64,000 nt of DNA from Thermomicrobiales bacterium (GCA_030447415.1 JAUJOZ010000003.1:83532-147531); one strand, 5' to 3'. Shown: positions 7,536 through 17,029, counted from the stretch's first letter. The notes: generated by a model not told the origin, from the sequence alone. Numbers and translations: made by a program.

Positions 7536-9092
7536 TCACTCCAACCCGAGCAACCGCCGCACCCAGTCAAGCGCGTTCTCGTCCTCGACGGGCTGGATGC
7601 CTCCCTGCCAGACGTAGCCGCTCACCGCCCCGTCGTCCCCCTCATAGCGCACCGGCCACCAGGATTGGCCGTCGGCGACCTGCGGTCGGCCGGTGATCGC
7701 CAAGTGTTCTTCGGCCTCAACCTGCGTGATGAGTCCCGCCTCCATACCAGCGCCGTCCCGCACGTTGAGCCGTGCCTCCGTCACCTCGGCCGTCACGCCG
7801 GGTTGCAGCACCGTGCCCCGGTCGAGATTGATGACACCGGGCACTCGCTCCTGGGTAACCAGCAGGAGGAGCGCCAGCATCACGTTGCCGACGAAGAGGG
7901 CCGCGGTCAGCCGCCAGAGCGCGCGCCGCGCTCCGAGCGACCGCCGCGCCGCTCGGCCACCCGCGCTGTAGAGGGCCACCAGGCCGGGCGGGATCTCGAA
8001 CCAAGCGGGTCGTGGCACCGCCTCCGGGCGGGGTGCCGCCTGGGGGACCGGTGCAGGTTGCGGCGCGGGCACGAACGCCTGCCGGTTTGGGACCGGTGAG
8101 GGGGGTGGGGTCAGCGCCCGCGCTGGGGTTGGTGTCGGGGTCGGGACGTCCAGCAACGCGACCGGGTTGGTCGTGCCCAAACCGCCGACCTGCTCGCCGG
8201 AGACGCCGGCCCGGAAGACCCGGGCGAAGGTGTCGACGCCGCCGTAGCGCGAGCCCGGCTCCTTGGCCAGCGCCCACAGCACCACGTCGTCGATCCAGCG
8301 CGGCAGGTTGAGGTCCGGTCTCACCTTGGAGGGTGGGTCCGGCGCCCGCTCCAGGTGGGCGCGAATCACGTCGTTCTTGATCGAGCCCGGTGCCCCTACC
8401 TGGAACGGTGGGCGGCCGGTCAGCAGCTCGTAGACCACGCAGCCTAGGGCGTAAACGTCGGTGGCGACCTCGACCGGCTCGCCGCTCGCCTGCTCGGGCG
8501 CAAGGTAGGCGGCGGTGCCGAAGGTGGCGCCGTTGATCACCTCCTGGACCGCCCCTGTATGCTGAGCCAGTCCGAAGTCGATCAGCTTAACGGTGCCCTC
8601 CGGCGTCACCAGCAAGTTCTGCGGCTTGACGTCGAGGTGGACCAACCCCCCAGCGTGAAGATGGCCGAGCGCCGCCGCGATCTGGTCGAGGATGTCGGCC
8701 GTTTCCGCCGGCGAAAACGCGCCGCGCTCAGCGAGCAGCTCCTTCAAGGTGCGGCCGCGGACGTACTCCAGGACGACCCAGGGCGCCTCACCCTCGTCGT
8801 TCAGGTCAAAGACCCGAACGACGTTCGGGTGCGCCATGAAGGCCATCAGCCGGGCCTCGCGCCGGAAGCGGGCGCGCGTCTCCGGGTGGTGTCGATACTC
8901 CAGGCGCAGCGTCTTGGGGGCAACGTCCCGGCGGGTGCGCAGGTGGCGGCCGCGATAAACCAGTGCCATGCCCCCAACGCCGAGGGGCGCGTCGAGATCG
9001 ACCTCATACCGGCCGGCGACGACCGTCCGGGGGTCCCTGGGGGTGGCAGCCGGCGGCGCCGGCGGGTCGAGCTCGTTCGCGACGGTGCCCAT
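7536..9092 (-). CDS. Membrane Ser/Thr protein kinase with C-terminal SH3-like domain
   Basis: 518 residues. An N-terminal Hanks-type kinase domain occupies about 28-300: glycine loop GVGGMALVYRG, ATP lysine in APKTL (K60), catalytic loop HLDVKPQNLL (D154), DFG at 172-174 and an APE-equivalent LAPEQ. The Arg before the catalytic Asp is Leu, so it is a non-RD kinase, usually not controlled by activation-loop phosphorylation. A Pro/Thr-rich linker (315-370) leads to one membrane helix (about 394-413) and a bacterial SH3 domain (about 433-505, LNVRDGAGM) that would face outside and could bind cell wall. It is the first gene of a block that also holds a second kinase-like protein and a motor-like pair. 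Confidence 0.92.
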   Translation of the reverse strand: MGTVANELDPPAPPAATPRDPRTVVAGRYEVDLDAPLGVGGMALVYRGRHLRTRRDVAPKTLRLEYRHHPETRARFRREARLMAFMAHPNVVRVFDLNDEGEAPWVVLEYVRGRTLKELLAERGAFSPAETADILDQIAAALGHLHAGGLVHLDVKPQNLLVTPEGTVKLIDFGLAQHTGAVQEVINGATFGTAAYLAPEQASGEPVEVATDVYALGCVVYELLTGRPPFQVGAPGSIKNDVIRAHLERAPDPPSKVRPDLNLPRWIDDVVLWALAKEPGSRYGGVDTFARVFRAGVSGEQVGGLGTTNPVALLDVPTPTPTPARALTPPPSPVPNRQAFVPAPQPAPVPQAAPRPEAVPRPAWFEIPPGLVALYSAGGRAARRSLGARRALWRLTAALFVGNVMLALLLLVTQERVPGVINLDRGTVLQPGVTAEVTEARLNVRDGAGMEAGLITQVEAEEHLAITGRPQVADGQSWWPVRYEGDDGAVSGYVWQGGIQPVEDENALDWVRRLLGLE

Positions 9093-9318
9093 TCGGGGGT
9101 CCCACCAGCGTACGTCGAACGCGGGGACCGAGCCGATCCGTCCTTACTGTACCAAACAGGCCGACGGCCCTGCGGCTTGGCACCGCGGCGGCAGACGGAA
9201 GGGACGACTGTGCGGGCACAACGCGCCGGCCCCTGACTGCATCCCCGGCGCCAAGGTTCGAACCGCGGCGCGCCACCCTTGGTGCTGTGCCGCCTTGCGG
9301 ACTCCCCGTCTTAGATCC

Positions 9319-9618
9319 TCAGGCGTCCAACGGCGCGAAGACCCCGACGCCGGTGAAGGCCACCTGGCGGGCGCCCCCAGCGGTGGCGCCCGCCGGCTCG
9401 ACCTCGATGTCGCCGCGCGTACCGTCCTCGGTTTCCAGGACGTACCTCCCGGGCTCGATCAGCGCGTCCTCATCCTCAAGCGTCATCTCCCCGCCCCAAC
9501 CAGCGACAGCCGCGCCCGGGTCGGCCTCGCGGTGGATGTGGTAGGCGACGGCGCTCAACTCATTGTCGTCGGCATCGTAGAGCGTCCCGTGTCCCGTCAA
9601 CTCCGCCGGCTGTGCCAC
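9319..9618 (-). CDS. Conserved-looking small acidic protein, unknown function
   Basis: 99 residues, acidic and beta-rich in appearance, with no signal peptide or membrane helix. The sequence reads as a compact domain: GHGTLYDADDNELSAVAYHI, then a YVLETEDGTRGDIEVE strand-turn-strand and a closing VAFTGVGVFAPLDA. It may be a small beta-sandwich or ligand-binding module; I do not recognise the family. It lies between two kinase-like genes on the same strand, which suggests but does not prove a shared role. Confidence 0.6.
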   Translation of the reverse strand: MAQPAELTGHGTLYDADDNELSAVAYHIHREADPGAAVAGWGGEMTLEDEDALIEPGRYVLETEDGTRGDIEVEPAGATAGGARQVAFTGVGVFAPLDA

Positions 9619-9817
9619 CTTCGGTCTCCTCCACGTCCCCAGGGCGCGCCGGGTCGGACCGGCGGTCGCGCAAGGTCCATACCGAGGCAGGGACGGCGGC
9701 GCTTGGGCGAGAGGTGGACGCTATGCTCCGTCCACGTCAGTGGTCGGCCCCCATGACGCCGTGACGGCGATGGGTGCCGCAGTCAGCCACCAACTCGCGC
9801 AGAACTGGACGGCACCG

Positions 9818-12376
9818 TCACTGTCGCCGCGCCAACGGGGCCCACCCCCGCCGCGCCGCGACGGCCCACTCCACCCGCGCCCGTTGGGCATGGGTGAGCT
9901 GGGCGAGCGCGCCATACGGATCAGGTTCGGCGGCCGCGGCGATCGCTTTATCGTCGTCGGTGGCGAGCGCATCCCGTAACCGGGCGAGGTGGGCCGCGCG
10001 AAGGACGTCGCCCTCCAGTTGCGCAAAGTCGAAACCCAGCTCCCGCCCCAGGTCGGCGACATCCCGACCATCGCCCTCGCTGGCGCTCGCGGCGCGCGCC
10101 GCCGGCAGCAGGCGCGCCAGGCGGGCGTAGTCGGGAGGAATGGCGGTGGCCGCCTGCCGGATCGCGTCGGCAAGCGTCACCCGGTCGACGACGCCGCGCA
10201 CCGCCGCCCAATCGAGCGCTTCCGGCAAGGTCGCCCCCGCCGCCTCGACACGCTCCAGTGCCTCCACAATCGCCGTATCCGGGCCTTCCCGCAGCGCCGT
10301 CGCGAGGCGCTCGACCGCCGCGTCACGCGCCGTCAGGCGCTCCATCCGGTTGCGCTCCACCCGACTCAACCGCGCCTCGGCCCCCGGCGGTGTCTGCGCC
10401 ATCACCGCCCGCAGCGCCGCCACGTCACGCCGCCGCAGGGCTGCCCGCGCCGCGTCGAGCCATCCCGTGCGGACCCGGGCCAGGTCGACTCGGGCGCGCT
10501 GGGGCGGCGGCAGCGCGCCGTCGAACAGGTCGGCATCGTAGGCGGCCAGAATCGCGGCATCGTCGTCGGCCGCAAGTGCCCGCTCCAGGTGCGGCCAGGC
10601 CAGCGCCCGCACCACGCAGCGCATGACGTCCGGCTCCAACCGGCCGAGGTCCGCGAGCCGGCCGGATATGGCAAGTGTCGCCAACGCCTGGCGGTCATCG
10701 GCCGCGACCGCGGCCTGCAGCTCCCGCCGCGTCTTGTCCCGCTCGAGCGCCGCCCGGGCCGCGCGCCGGGCCGAGGGTTCGACCGCCACCCCGGCCGCCT
10801 CCGCTTCGCGCACCGCCGCCACCGTCGCCGCGTCGTCGCCACGCTCCACCGCCCTCGCGACCGCCGCTCCGAGGCGTCGAGCGAGGACTGCGCTCGCCCG
10901 GATCGCCAGCGACGAGGCGATCGGATCGCCGCGCAGTGCCGGCCAGAGCCGGGCTACAGTCTCCGCGTCCCCAGCGTCGAGCGCCGCCCGCAGCCGGTCG
11001 ACCATCTCGGCCTTCCGGCGCGCGGCATCGACGACCGGGCGCAGCGGCGCCGCGGGTCCAAAGTCCTCGAAGCCGCCCCGCTCCCACAACCGCAGCAGTG
11101 CGGAGGAATCACCTCCCTCCGCTATCTGCCGCGCCTCGCGCAGCAGTCGTCGCCGGGTGATCTCGGCCATCCGCGGTCCAAGCTCCCGCGCCGCGTCCGC
11201 ATCGTCGGCGAGACCGCTCTCCTGCCAGAACCGCTCAGCCCCTTCCTCGTCACCCGCCAAGAGCAGGCTATTGAGGCGCGTCATGCGACGCTGGCGCTCC
11301 AGCACTTCCGGTGATACCCCCGCCGGGACGGGCATCGCGGCGGTCGGCCGGCTGGCCGCCGGCGCCCCCGCAGGGGCACCGGACACCCCGATGCGCGCAT
11401 CGGGGGCAGACCGCGCCGGGGCAGGCGGTCGGCGCGGGCGGCCGACGACCTCTCCCAGGGCCGGCACGTCCTCAACAGGTCCAAGGCAGGCCCACCGCAA
11501 CGCCCCGAGGAGGTGCTTCAGATCCGGTTCGTCCAGGGCGCGCAGCGCGGCAAAGAGCGGCGAGCCGTCCGGGTTTTGGAGGTCGCCGGCCGAGAAGAGG
11601 AGCGCGCCGCTCAGCCGCCCCGGTGGGTCACCGTGCCCCTCGCGCAGGTCAGGACGGCGGGCCAGGAACGCGAGCGAGGCGTAGATGACGAGAGCCGGGA
11701 AGGCGTCGCGTCGGGCGGGGTCGCCGGGGACACCACCGGTGGGATGATCGTAACCCGGCACGCGCGTGGCGACGGGCGGCGGAGAACCGGGCCAGGTGCT
11801 CGCGTCGTAGTCAATAACGGCGATGCCGCCGCCCGGCCGGACCAGGACGTTGTCGGCGGCGAGTTCGCCGTGAGCGAAGCGGGCGGCGGCGAGGGTCTCC
11901 GTCGCGGCCAGCCAGCTCCCCCCGAGCGCCGCCAGGGAAGAACGGTCATCAGCCCGACAAGCGCGGTCGGCGGCCGCCAACAGGGTCGGCCCCATGATCC
12001 ACTCCATGGCAATCACGGGGTGGGTGGTGGAGCGAAGGTCCGGGGCCGGCAACGCCAGCCCGTCCGGCAGGTAGGCGATTCCGCCGACGAGGGGGCCGCC
12101 CGGAGTGTCGCGCAATACGGCCACCGTCGAGTCGGTCGCCAGCGCGCGGTAGCGCTCGGCCAGCCCCGGGTCTGGTCGGTCGGCCAAGGGACAGCGCAGG
12201 GCCAGGACGCGCCCGGACGGCTGCCGGAGCTGGTAGACGGCCGCGGTGGCACCGACAATGCGCCACGGCTGGTTGCCACCCGCCATGGCGATCGCGCCCC
12301 CACCCAGGCGGTTGACCGCGGGCACCCCGCGGTTGGGATGGAGCATCGCATCGTCGAGCGCGGTGAGGGTCGGCAT
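9818..12376 (-). CDS. Kinase-like (probably catalytically altered) protein with long helical-repeat tail
   Basis: 852 residues from ATG 12376; the frame stays open far upstream but that part overlaps a real plus-strand gene. Residues 1-310 look like an atypical kinase/phosphotransferase fold: an N-lobe with QPWRIVGATAAVYQL, a hinge region VIAMEWIMG, then FAHGELAADNVLV (from about 167) and VIDYD as the metal-binding 'DFG' equivalent. The expected catalytic Asp of HGD is Glu, so it may be a pseudokinase. Residues ~400-850 are Ala/Arg-rich helices in repeats of roughly 60-80 residues with recurring 'RARV(D/E)' and 'GDD/ADD-xAxxAA' patterns. It is divergent from the coiled-coil membrane protein gene. 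The domain reading is by eye. Confidence 0.78.
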   Translation of the reverse strand: MPTLTALDDAMLHPNRGVPAVNRLGGGAIAMAGGNQPWRIVGATAAVYQLRQPSGRVLALRCPLADRPDPGLAERYRALATDSTVAVLRDTPGGPLVGGIAYLPDGLALPAPDLRSTTHPVIAMEWIMGPTLLAAADRACRADDRSSLAALGGSWLAATETLAAARFAHGELAADNVLVRPGGGIAVIDYDASTWPGSPPPVATRVPGYDHPTGGVPGDPARRDAFPALVIYASLAFLARRPDLREGHGDPPGRLSGALLFSAGDLQNPDGSPLFAALRALDEPDLKHLLGALRWACLGPVEDVPALGEVVGRPRRPPAPARSAPDARIGVSGAPAGAPAASRPTAAMPVPAGVSPEVLERQRRMTRLNSLLLAGDEEGAERFWQESGLADDADAARELGPRMAEITRRRLLREARQIAEGGDSSALLRLWERGGFEDFGPAAPLRPVVDAARRKAEMVDRLRAALDAGDAETVARLWPALRGDPIASSLAIRASAVLARRLGAAVARAVERGDDAATVAAVREAEAAGVAVEPSARRAARAALERDKTRRELQAAVAADDRQALATLAISGRLADLGRLEPDVMRCVVRALAWPHLERALAADDDAAILAAYDADLFDGALPPPQRARVDLARVRTGWLDAARAALRRRDVAALRAVMAQTPPGAEARLSRVERNRMERLTARDAAVERLATALREGPDTAIVEALERVEAAGATLPEALDWAAVRGVVDRVTLADAIRQAATAIPPDYARLARLLPAARAASASEGDGRDVADLGRELGFDFAQLEGDVLRAAHLARLRDALATDDDKAIAAAAEPDPYGALAQLTHAQRARVEWAVAARRGWAPLARRQ

Positions 12377-12550
12377 GGCGCAAAGGTCCCGGTTCTCGCG
12401 CTGACCGGTTCGAGCGGCTACCGATCTGGCGACGGCGGGTGGTAGAGTGGCCCCAGACACCGACGGCTGGGCGCTCCATTGTAGTCGGAGACCAGGGCGC
12501 GAAGACCACGAACGTGGTCCCCCACCAGGTCGGAAAGTCAGAGGACAACG

Positions 12551-14482
12551 GTGCAACGACCTCGGCCATTGCCGCGCCCGGCGGACGACTCGCGGGCCCG
12601 CGACGGACAAGCCGGCCGGATCGACCAGGCAAACCAAACCCCAGGAACCGGCGCCCTCTGGAGTGACCAGCCGACCCGCGCGGGCGTCGATTCGTTCGGG
12701 CTCGGCCCCGAGCCCGAGCCGGTGCGCGGGCCCGGCGACACCCGCCCGCTGCCTCCGCTTCCCGACGGCCCAGGTCGTCGGCTTAGACCGTCGGGAACCC
12801 CCGAAGTGCGAGACGGACGCTCCACCCAACCGCCGGCCGGCCGGCTGGAGCTGGCGGAGGAGCTGGCCGGCATGGCGGCCTCGCTCGGCGAGGTCGATCC
12901 TCGCTCCGCCGAGCGCCTGGAGGATCTGGCCCGCTCCATCGGCACCGAGGATGGGCGGCAGCGGTGGGCTGATGTCGACCTCCGCCGCGCCTTCAACACC
13001 GAGCGACTCGCCCGCGCCTTCGCGGTGCGTCGCGAGGGTGGCTACGCCCCCGCCAGCATCGACGTGGCCGCCCGGGTCCGCGACATCCTCATCCTGCTCC
13101 CGATCTTTCTCACCTGGTTCTCCCTGTCGGAGGCCTCCAAGGCCTACCAGCGCCTGATCGAGAGAGATCCAGATCAGGTCCGCTCGCCGTTCCTGCTGCT
13201 CTGGGAGCGCGGCTTCGGCGGCGAGGCGAGCGCCTTTGCTCCCACCTTCTCCTTCGTCGCGATCGTCGATGCCGCCATCATCGGCCTCATCATCGCCCTC
13301 ACGTTCTACGTCCAGGGCCGACGCGAGGCACGTGAGGACAAGATCGCGCTCCGCGCCGAAGGCTTTCAGAGCGACCTCGACAACGTCCTGGCAGAGGCGA
13401 CCGTCGCCCTGGCCAACGACCGCAGCAACCGCCCGGCCCTCCTCGCGCACGCGGTGGAGCAGCTCGCCGAGCGATTCGACCACAGCAGCCAGGAACTGCT
13501 GACCCGGCTCCGCGTCGAGCACGACCGGCTGGAGCAGATCGCCGGCCGGCGCGAGCGCGAGTTCGCGGACTTCGGCGTCTTCGCCAGTGGCATGCGTGCC
13601 GGCGCCGAGGAGACGCACCGCCTCCTGATCGACCTGCGGCAAGTGTCGACCAACCTGCAGACGGCGCTGGAGGACTTGACGTCCGAGGTTGGTGTCTCCG
13701 CCGACCAGCAGCGCACGCTCCTGTCCGCGGTCCAGGGTCTGGAGCGGCTGACCGCTTCGGGCATCCAGAGCGACCAGGCCGTCACGCGTCAGCTCACCTC
13801 CGCCGCCAACACCCTGGCCGACGCGGCCGACCGGTCGCTGGCCGGGGCGGAGGCGGCGGCGCAGGCGGGGCGCGTGGCGACCGAGGCGGTGCGTGGCATC
13901 GCGGAGCTGGCCTCCGACCTGGCGGCCAGCCAGTCGCGGGTCGAGGCCGCCGTCGCGTCCGAGGCCGAGGCCAACAGCCGTCTCGCCGACGCCCTGCGCG
14001 CGGGCACCGGCGGCGTCACGGCGAGCACTAGGTCGCTTCAGGAGATCGCCGGCGGGCTGGCCGATCTGCGCGAGGAGTTCGCGCGCCTCGCCGCTCAGAG
14101 TGCCGACCAAGCGGGCGCGCTCAACGCCCTGCTCGCCGAGCACGGCACGGTTGCCATGGGGCTTTCCCAGGTCGCGCGTGACCTGAGCGCGGTCGGCATC
14201 GCTACCGCCCAGCGCCAGCGCGAGGTCAACGAGGACGTGACCACCCTTCTCAACCGACTCGACGCGCTAACGAACCTGCTGGCGCGCGCCACGGCGAGTG
14301 CCCCGACCACGGAGTCGTTGCAACAAGCGTTCACCAACGCGCTTCGCTCCGAGCTGGGCGCGCAGGCCGACATCCTCGCCGACGTCCTCGATGCCCGCGC
14401 CGGCGGCGCGGTCGGCACGGGTGCCACGGCACGTCGCGATCGCGGACTCTGGCCGCGCAGCGACCGCCGCCCCGGGACCTAG
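12551..14482 (+). CDS. Two-helix membrane protein with very long cytoplasmic coiled coil (MotA/ZorA-like layout)
   Basis: 643 residues, GTG start with AGAGGA five bases upstream. Residues 1-170 are Pro/Arg-rich. TM1 is at ~178-196 (ILILLPIFLTWFSL) and TM2 at ~234-255 (FSFVAIVDAAIIGLIIALTF). From ~258 to ~610 it is almost pure Ala/Glu/Arg/Leu helix, a predicted coiled coil ending near the C-terminus. The layout of a membrane base plus long cytoplasmic tail recalls ZorA of the Zorya defence system and other ion-motor stator units, but MotA and ZorA have more helices and I see no MotA sequence signature. The next gene, 53 bases on, encodes a MotB-like single-TM protein; the pairing is the main support for a motor-like complex. 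Confidence 0.75.
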   Translation: MQRPRPLPRPADDSRARDGQAGRIDQANQTPGTGALWSDQPTRAGVDSFGLGPEPEPVRGPGDTRPLPPLPDGPGRRLRPSGTPEVRDGRSTQPPAGRLELAEELAGMAASLGEVDPRSAERLEDLARSIGTEDGRQRWADVDLRRAFNTERLARAFAVRREGGYAPASIDVAARVRDILILLPIFLTWFSLSEASKAYQRLIERDPDQVRSPFLLLWERGFGGEASAFAPTFSFVAIVDAAIIGLIIALTFYVQGRREAREDKIALRAEGFQSDLDNVLAEATVALANDRSNRPALLAHAVEQLAERFDHSSQELLTRLRVEHDRLEQIAGRREREFADFGVFASGMRAGAEETHRLLIDLRQVSTNLQTALEDLTSEVGVSADQQRTLLSAVQGLERLTASGIQSDQAVTRQLTSAANTLADAADRSLAGAEAAAQAGRVATEAVRGIAELASDLAASQSRVEAAVASEAEANSRLADALRAGTGGVTASTRSLQEIAGGLADLREEFARLAAQSADQAGALNALLAEHGTVAMGLSQVARDLSAVGIATAQRQREVNEDVTTLLNRLDALTNLLARATASAPTTESLQQAFTNALRSELGAQADILADVLDARAGGAVGTGATARRDRGLWPRSDRRPGT

Positions 14483-14535
14483 GCACGACTCGGCACTTGG
14501 GGCTCGCGCCCTCACAGGCTGAATAGGAGTTGGCG

Positions 14536-15702
14536 GTGAGTCAGCGGCCTCGGCGACGGGGCGAACGGAGCATGTTCGTACTGGGGGGGTGGCTATTCGC
14601 CGACCTGCTCCTCATTCTCGCCATGCTCTTTTTCACCGCCAACACCGTCGGCGAGCCGCCGCCGGAGCCGACCCCGACCGCCACGCCGAACCTGCTCGCC
14701 ACCGCGGAGGCCGCCGCCAACGCGACCGGGACAGCACAGGCCGCCGCCGCGCTCTCGGCGAACGCGACCGCCACCGCCGCGGCCGCCATCGCCGCCCAGA
14801 CGGTCACCGCCCTCGACGCCCAACTGTCCGCTTCCGAGCTCTCAGCGCAGCAGACCGCCGTCGCTCGCGCGACCGCTGACGTGCTCATCCGTCAGCAGGC
14901 GACGGCAACGGCCCAGGCGCTCGCGACCCGGGCCGCGCTGAGCGACGAGGCCCGCGCCACGGCCGACGCCCAGGCCACCGTCGACGCGCTCGCCGCCGAG
15001 GCAACGGTTGCCGCCTTCGCGACGCAGCAGGCTCAGCAGAACGCGAACATCGGCGACCTGACCCGGCAGCAGGCCACCGCCGCCGCTCAGGCCACCGCCG
15101 ACGCCCGCGCCGCCCAGGCCACTATCCATGCGCTCGCCACCGCCCAAGCCCAGCTCGCCGCCGCCCAGACCGCCCAGGCGGCCGCCAGCGCCGACCAAGC
15201 CCTCAACGCGGCAGAGCTGGCCACCGCCCAGACCGCCGCAGCCGCGATCCAGGGCACGGTCGCCGCCCTCACCGCGCAGCAGGCGGCCGCCCAGCAGACC
15301 GCCACCGCGCTGGCGGCCGAAGCCGCCGCCAACGCGCTCGACCCGCGCTCCGTCACCGAGGCGGTCGAGGTCGACCTCGACGGCGTGCTGCGCGGTGACC
15401 CGGATGCCGTGGCGGCGGCCCGCCGGGCGCTGGAGGGCGTGCTCGAGCCGTACCGTGGGCAGTGCCGGGCCGGCTTCGTGCTGATTTCGGGGCACGGCGA
15501 CGACATCGCCGAGGGGATCGGGCTGGCCAACGCGATCGAGACGATACTGACCGAGGACTTCGCCGACATCTTCGAAGACGCCGGCTCCGAGACGTTCGCC
15601 CTGCCGGGGGTGCCGCCGCGTGGCCAGGCCGAGCTTCAGATCTTCCTCTTCTCCGGCTGCCCCTTGGTCGGGACCCCGCCGACGCCGACCACGAGCCCTT
15701 AG
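14536..15702 (+). CDS. MotB-like single-TM protein with Ala/Thr coiled coil and possible OmpA-like C-terminal domain
   Basis: 388 residues. GTG 14536 is preferred over TTG 14530 because AGGAG lies six bases before it. A basic N-terminus precedes one helix, LGGWLFADLLLILAMLFFTA, with an Asp at the place where MotB/ExbD/ZorB carry the ion-binding Asp. A PTPTATPN linker and ~220 residues of Ala/Thr/Gln-rich helix follow. The C-terminal ~110 residues form a compact domain with VLISGHGDDIAEG, reminiscent of the OmpA/MotB 'GHTD' peptidoglycan-binding motif. It would sit in the membrane with its C-terminus outside. With the preceding gene it forms a likely two-subunit complex; the OmpA-like call is tentative. 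Confidence 0.75.
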   Translation: MSQRPRRRGERSMFVLGGWLFADLLLILAMLFFTANTVGEPPPEPTPTATPNLLATAEAAANATGTAQAAAALSANATATAAAAIAAQTVTALDAQLSASELSAQQTAVARATADVLIRQQATATAQALATRAALSDEARATADAQATVDALAAEATVAAFATQQAQQNANIGDLTRQQATAAAQATADARAAQATIHALATAQAQLAAAQTAQAAASADQALNAAELATAQTAAAAIQGTVAALTAQQAAAQQTATALAAEAAANALDPRSVTEAVEVDLDGVLRGDPDAVAAARRALEGVLEPYRGQCRAGFVLISGHGDDIAEGIGLANAIETILTEDFADIFEDAGSETFALPGVPPRGQAELQIFLFSGCPLVGTPPTPTTSP

Positions 15703-15947
15703 GCGCGTCGCGGTCGACGAAGCCTGACCCGCCCCCCGCAGCGGGTCGCGGCGCCCGCGCAGCCGGTCAGCCTGTCCAGCGAGGGGAACCGCCGGTGTCC
15801 AGCGTCCCCATCTCCGCGTTCACGTTCAGGACGGCGACGTGGCGCTGACATCGCACCGGGCCGGCCGGTTGGCTGGGATGCTCGTCCGGTGCACCGCCTC
15901 CCGGCAGGAAGCGACTCGGGCAGCGGTCCGGCGGAGGGGCGTTTGCC

Positions 15948-16853
15948 TCATCCCAGCCATCGTTTGGCGAGGCGGCAGACCATGGTGTAGGCGGGGGCGA
16001 AGACATTGCCGAGGTCGTACCGCACCACCTGGCCGAGCACGTGGCTGGCGGCGACCAGATCCATGCCGAAGTCTTCGCCGAGCCAGCGCACCATCTCCGT
16101 CGTCGCGTGCTGCACCGCCTGGTCGAGTGGGCGGGCGTTGCCAACGGTGAAGATCTCGTCGGCCGTTTCACCCCGCGGCCAGCCGATGCGGCAGTCCTTC
16201 CGCACCCGCACCGTGAACTCCATCTCAAACGAAGTCTCAACTCCCGTCCCGACGATCTCCCCGTCCCCCTGGACGGCGTGTCCGTCTCCAGGGTGGAACA
16301 GCGCCCCGGGTACGAAGACCGGGAAGTACGCGGTGACGCCGGGGCCGAAGCCCCGGTAGTCCATATTGCCGCCGTGCTCGCCACTCGTCGCGGTGGAGAT
16401 CGCCTGCCCGCCCGGCGGGGCGACGCCGAAGCAGCCGATCATCGGCGCCAGCGGCACCATCAGGCCACGCAACCGCTCCGGCGGCTCGGCAAGCGCCACC
16501 GTGCCCGCCGCCCGGTCGATTGTCCAGCGCACGATGTCACGCTGCGGCAGGTCCCGCACGAAGTCAGGATCCACGACGTTCGGTGCGACGACCGACCAGG
16601 CGAAGCCGTGCTCGCGGTTTGGCGTCAACCGGTCGATCGACACGGCCAGCGCGTCACCCGGCTCGGTCCCCTCGACGAAGAACGACCCCGTCATCGGGTT
16701 GCCGGTCGTGGCGAGCCGCTCGCCGTTCGCGTCCCATCCGCCCGCATCGAGCGTGGTGGTGACCACCGTGTCTCCGTCGGCGATCCGCAGAACCGGCTCG
16801 TGCGATCCGATCGCGCTGTGAAAGTGCGTCGGCGCGAAGCGATGCGTCGTCAT
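15948..16853 (-). CDS. Acetamidase/formamidase family amidohydrolase
   Basis: 301 residues from ATG 16853, with GGAGAGGGGG just upstream. The protein matches the FmdA/AmdA family by length and motifs: NPMTGSFFVEGTEPGDAL, FGVAPPGG, EHGGNMDYR, GDGHAVQGDGEI and a Glu-rich strand EMEFTVRVRK. These metal-dependent cytoplasmic enzymes cleave short aliphatic amides to ammonia and the acid. No transporter or regulator of amide use is adjacent, so substrate and role (nitrogen scavenging) are inferred from the family. Confidence 0.93.
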   Translation of the reverse strand: MTTHRFAPTHFHSAIGSHEPVLRIADGDTVVTTTLDAGGWDANGERLATTGNPMTGSFFVEGTEPGDALAVSIDRLTPNREHGFAWSVVAPNVVDPDFVRDLPQRDIVRWTIDRAAGTVALAEPPERLRGLMVPLAPMIGCFGVAPPGGQAISTATSGEHGGNMDYRGFGPGVTAYFPVFVPGALFHPGDGHAVQGDGEIVGTGVETSFEMEFTVRVRKDCRIGWPRGETADEIFTVGNARPLDQAVQHATTEMVRWLGEDFGMDLVAASHVLGQVVRYDLGNVFAPAYTMVCRLAKRWLG

Positions 16854-17029
16854 TCGTCCCCCTCTCCTTCGGTACGACACCGGAACCGAGCCGCCACACC
16901 GCGGGGCGCGTCAGACCCTGCCCTCTGGGCGCTGCTGTCCACTACCGTCCGCGCCGCGACGGGAAGCGCACGATGCGGTGCCGTCCGTCGGCGTTGATGC
17001 CGGCAACCCGGCACGTCGACGTCATCGGA

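Noticed and set aside
12377..14143. Upstream extension of the kinase-like ORF (frame open to 14143 on the minus strand)
   Set aside because: It lies antisense to the coiled-coil membrane protein gene; high GC keeps the opposite frame open, and the family-like sequence starts at ATG 12376.
7536..15702. Calling the cluster a Zorya system outright
   Set aside because: The membrane base protein shows only two helices and no MotA signature by eye, and no ZorC/D/E helicase or nuclease is nearby.
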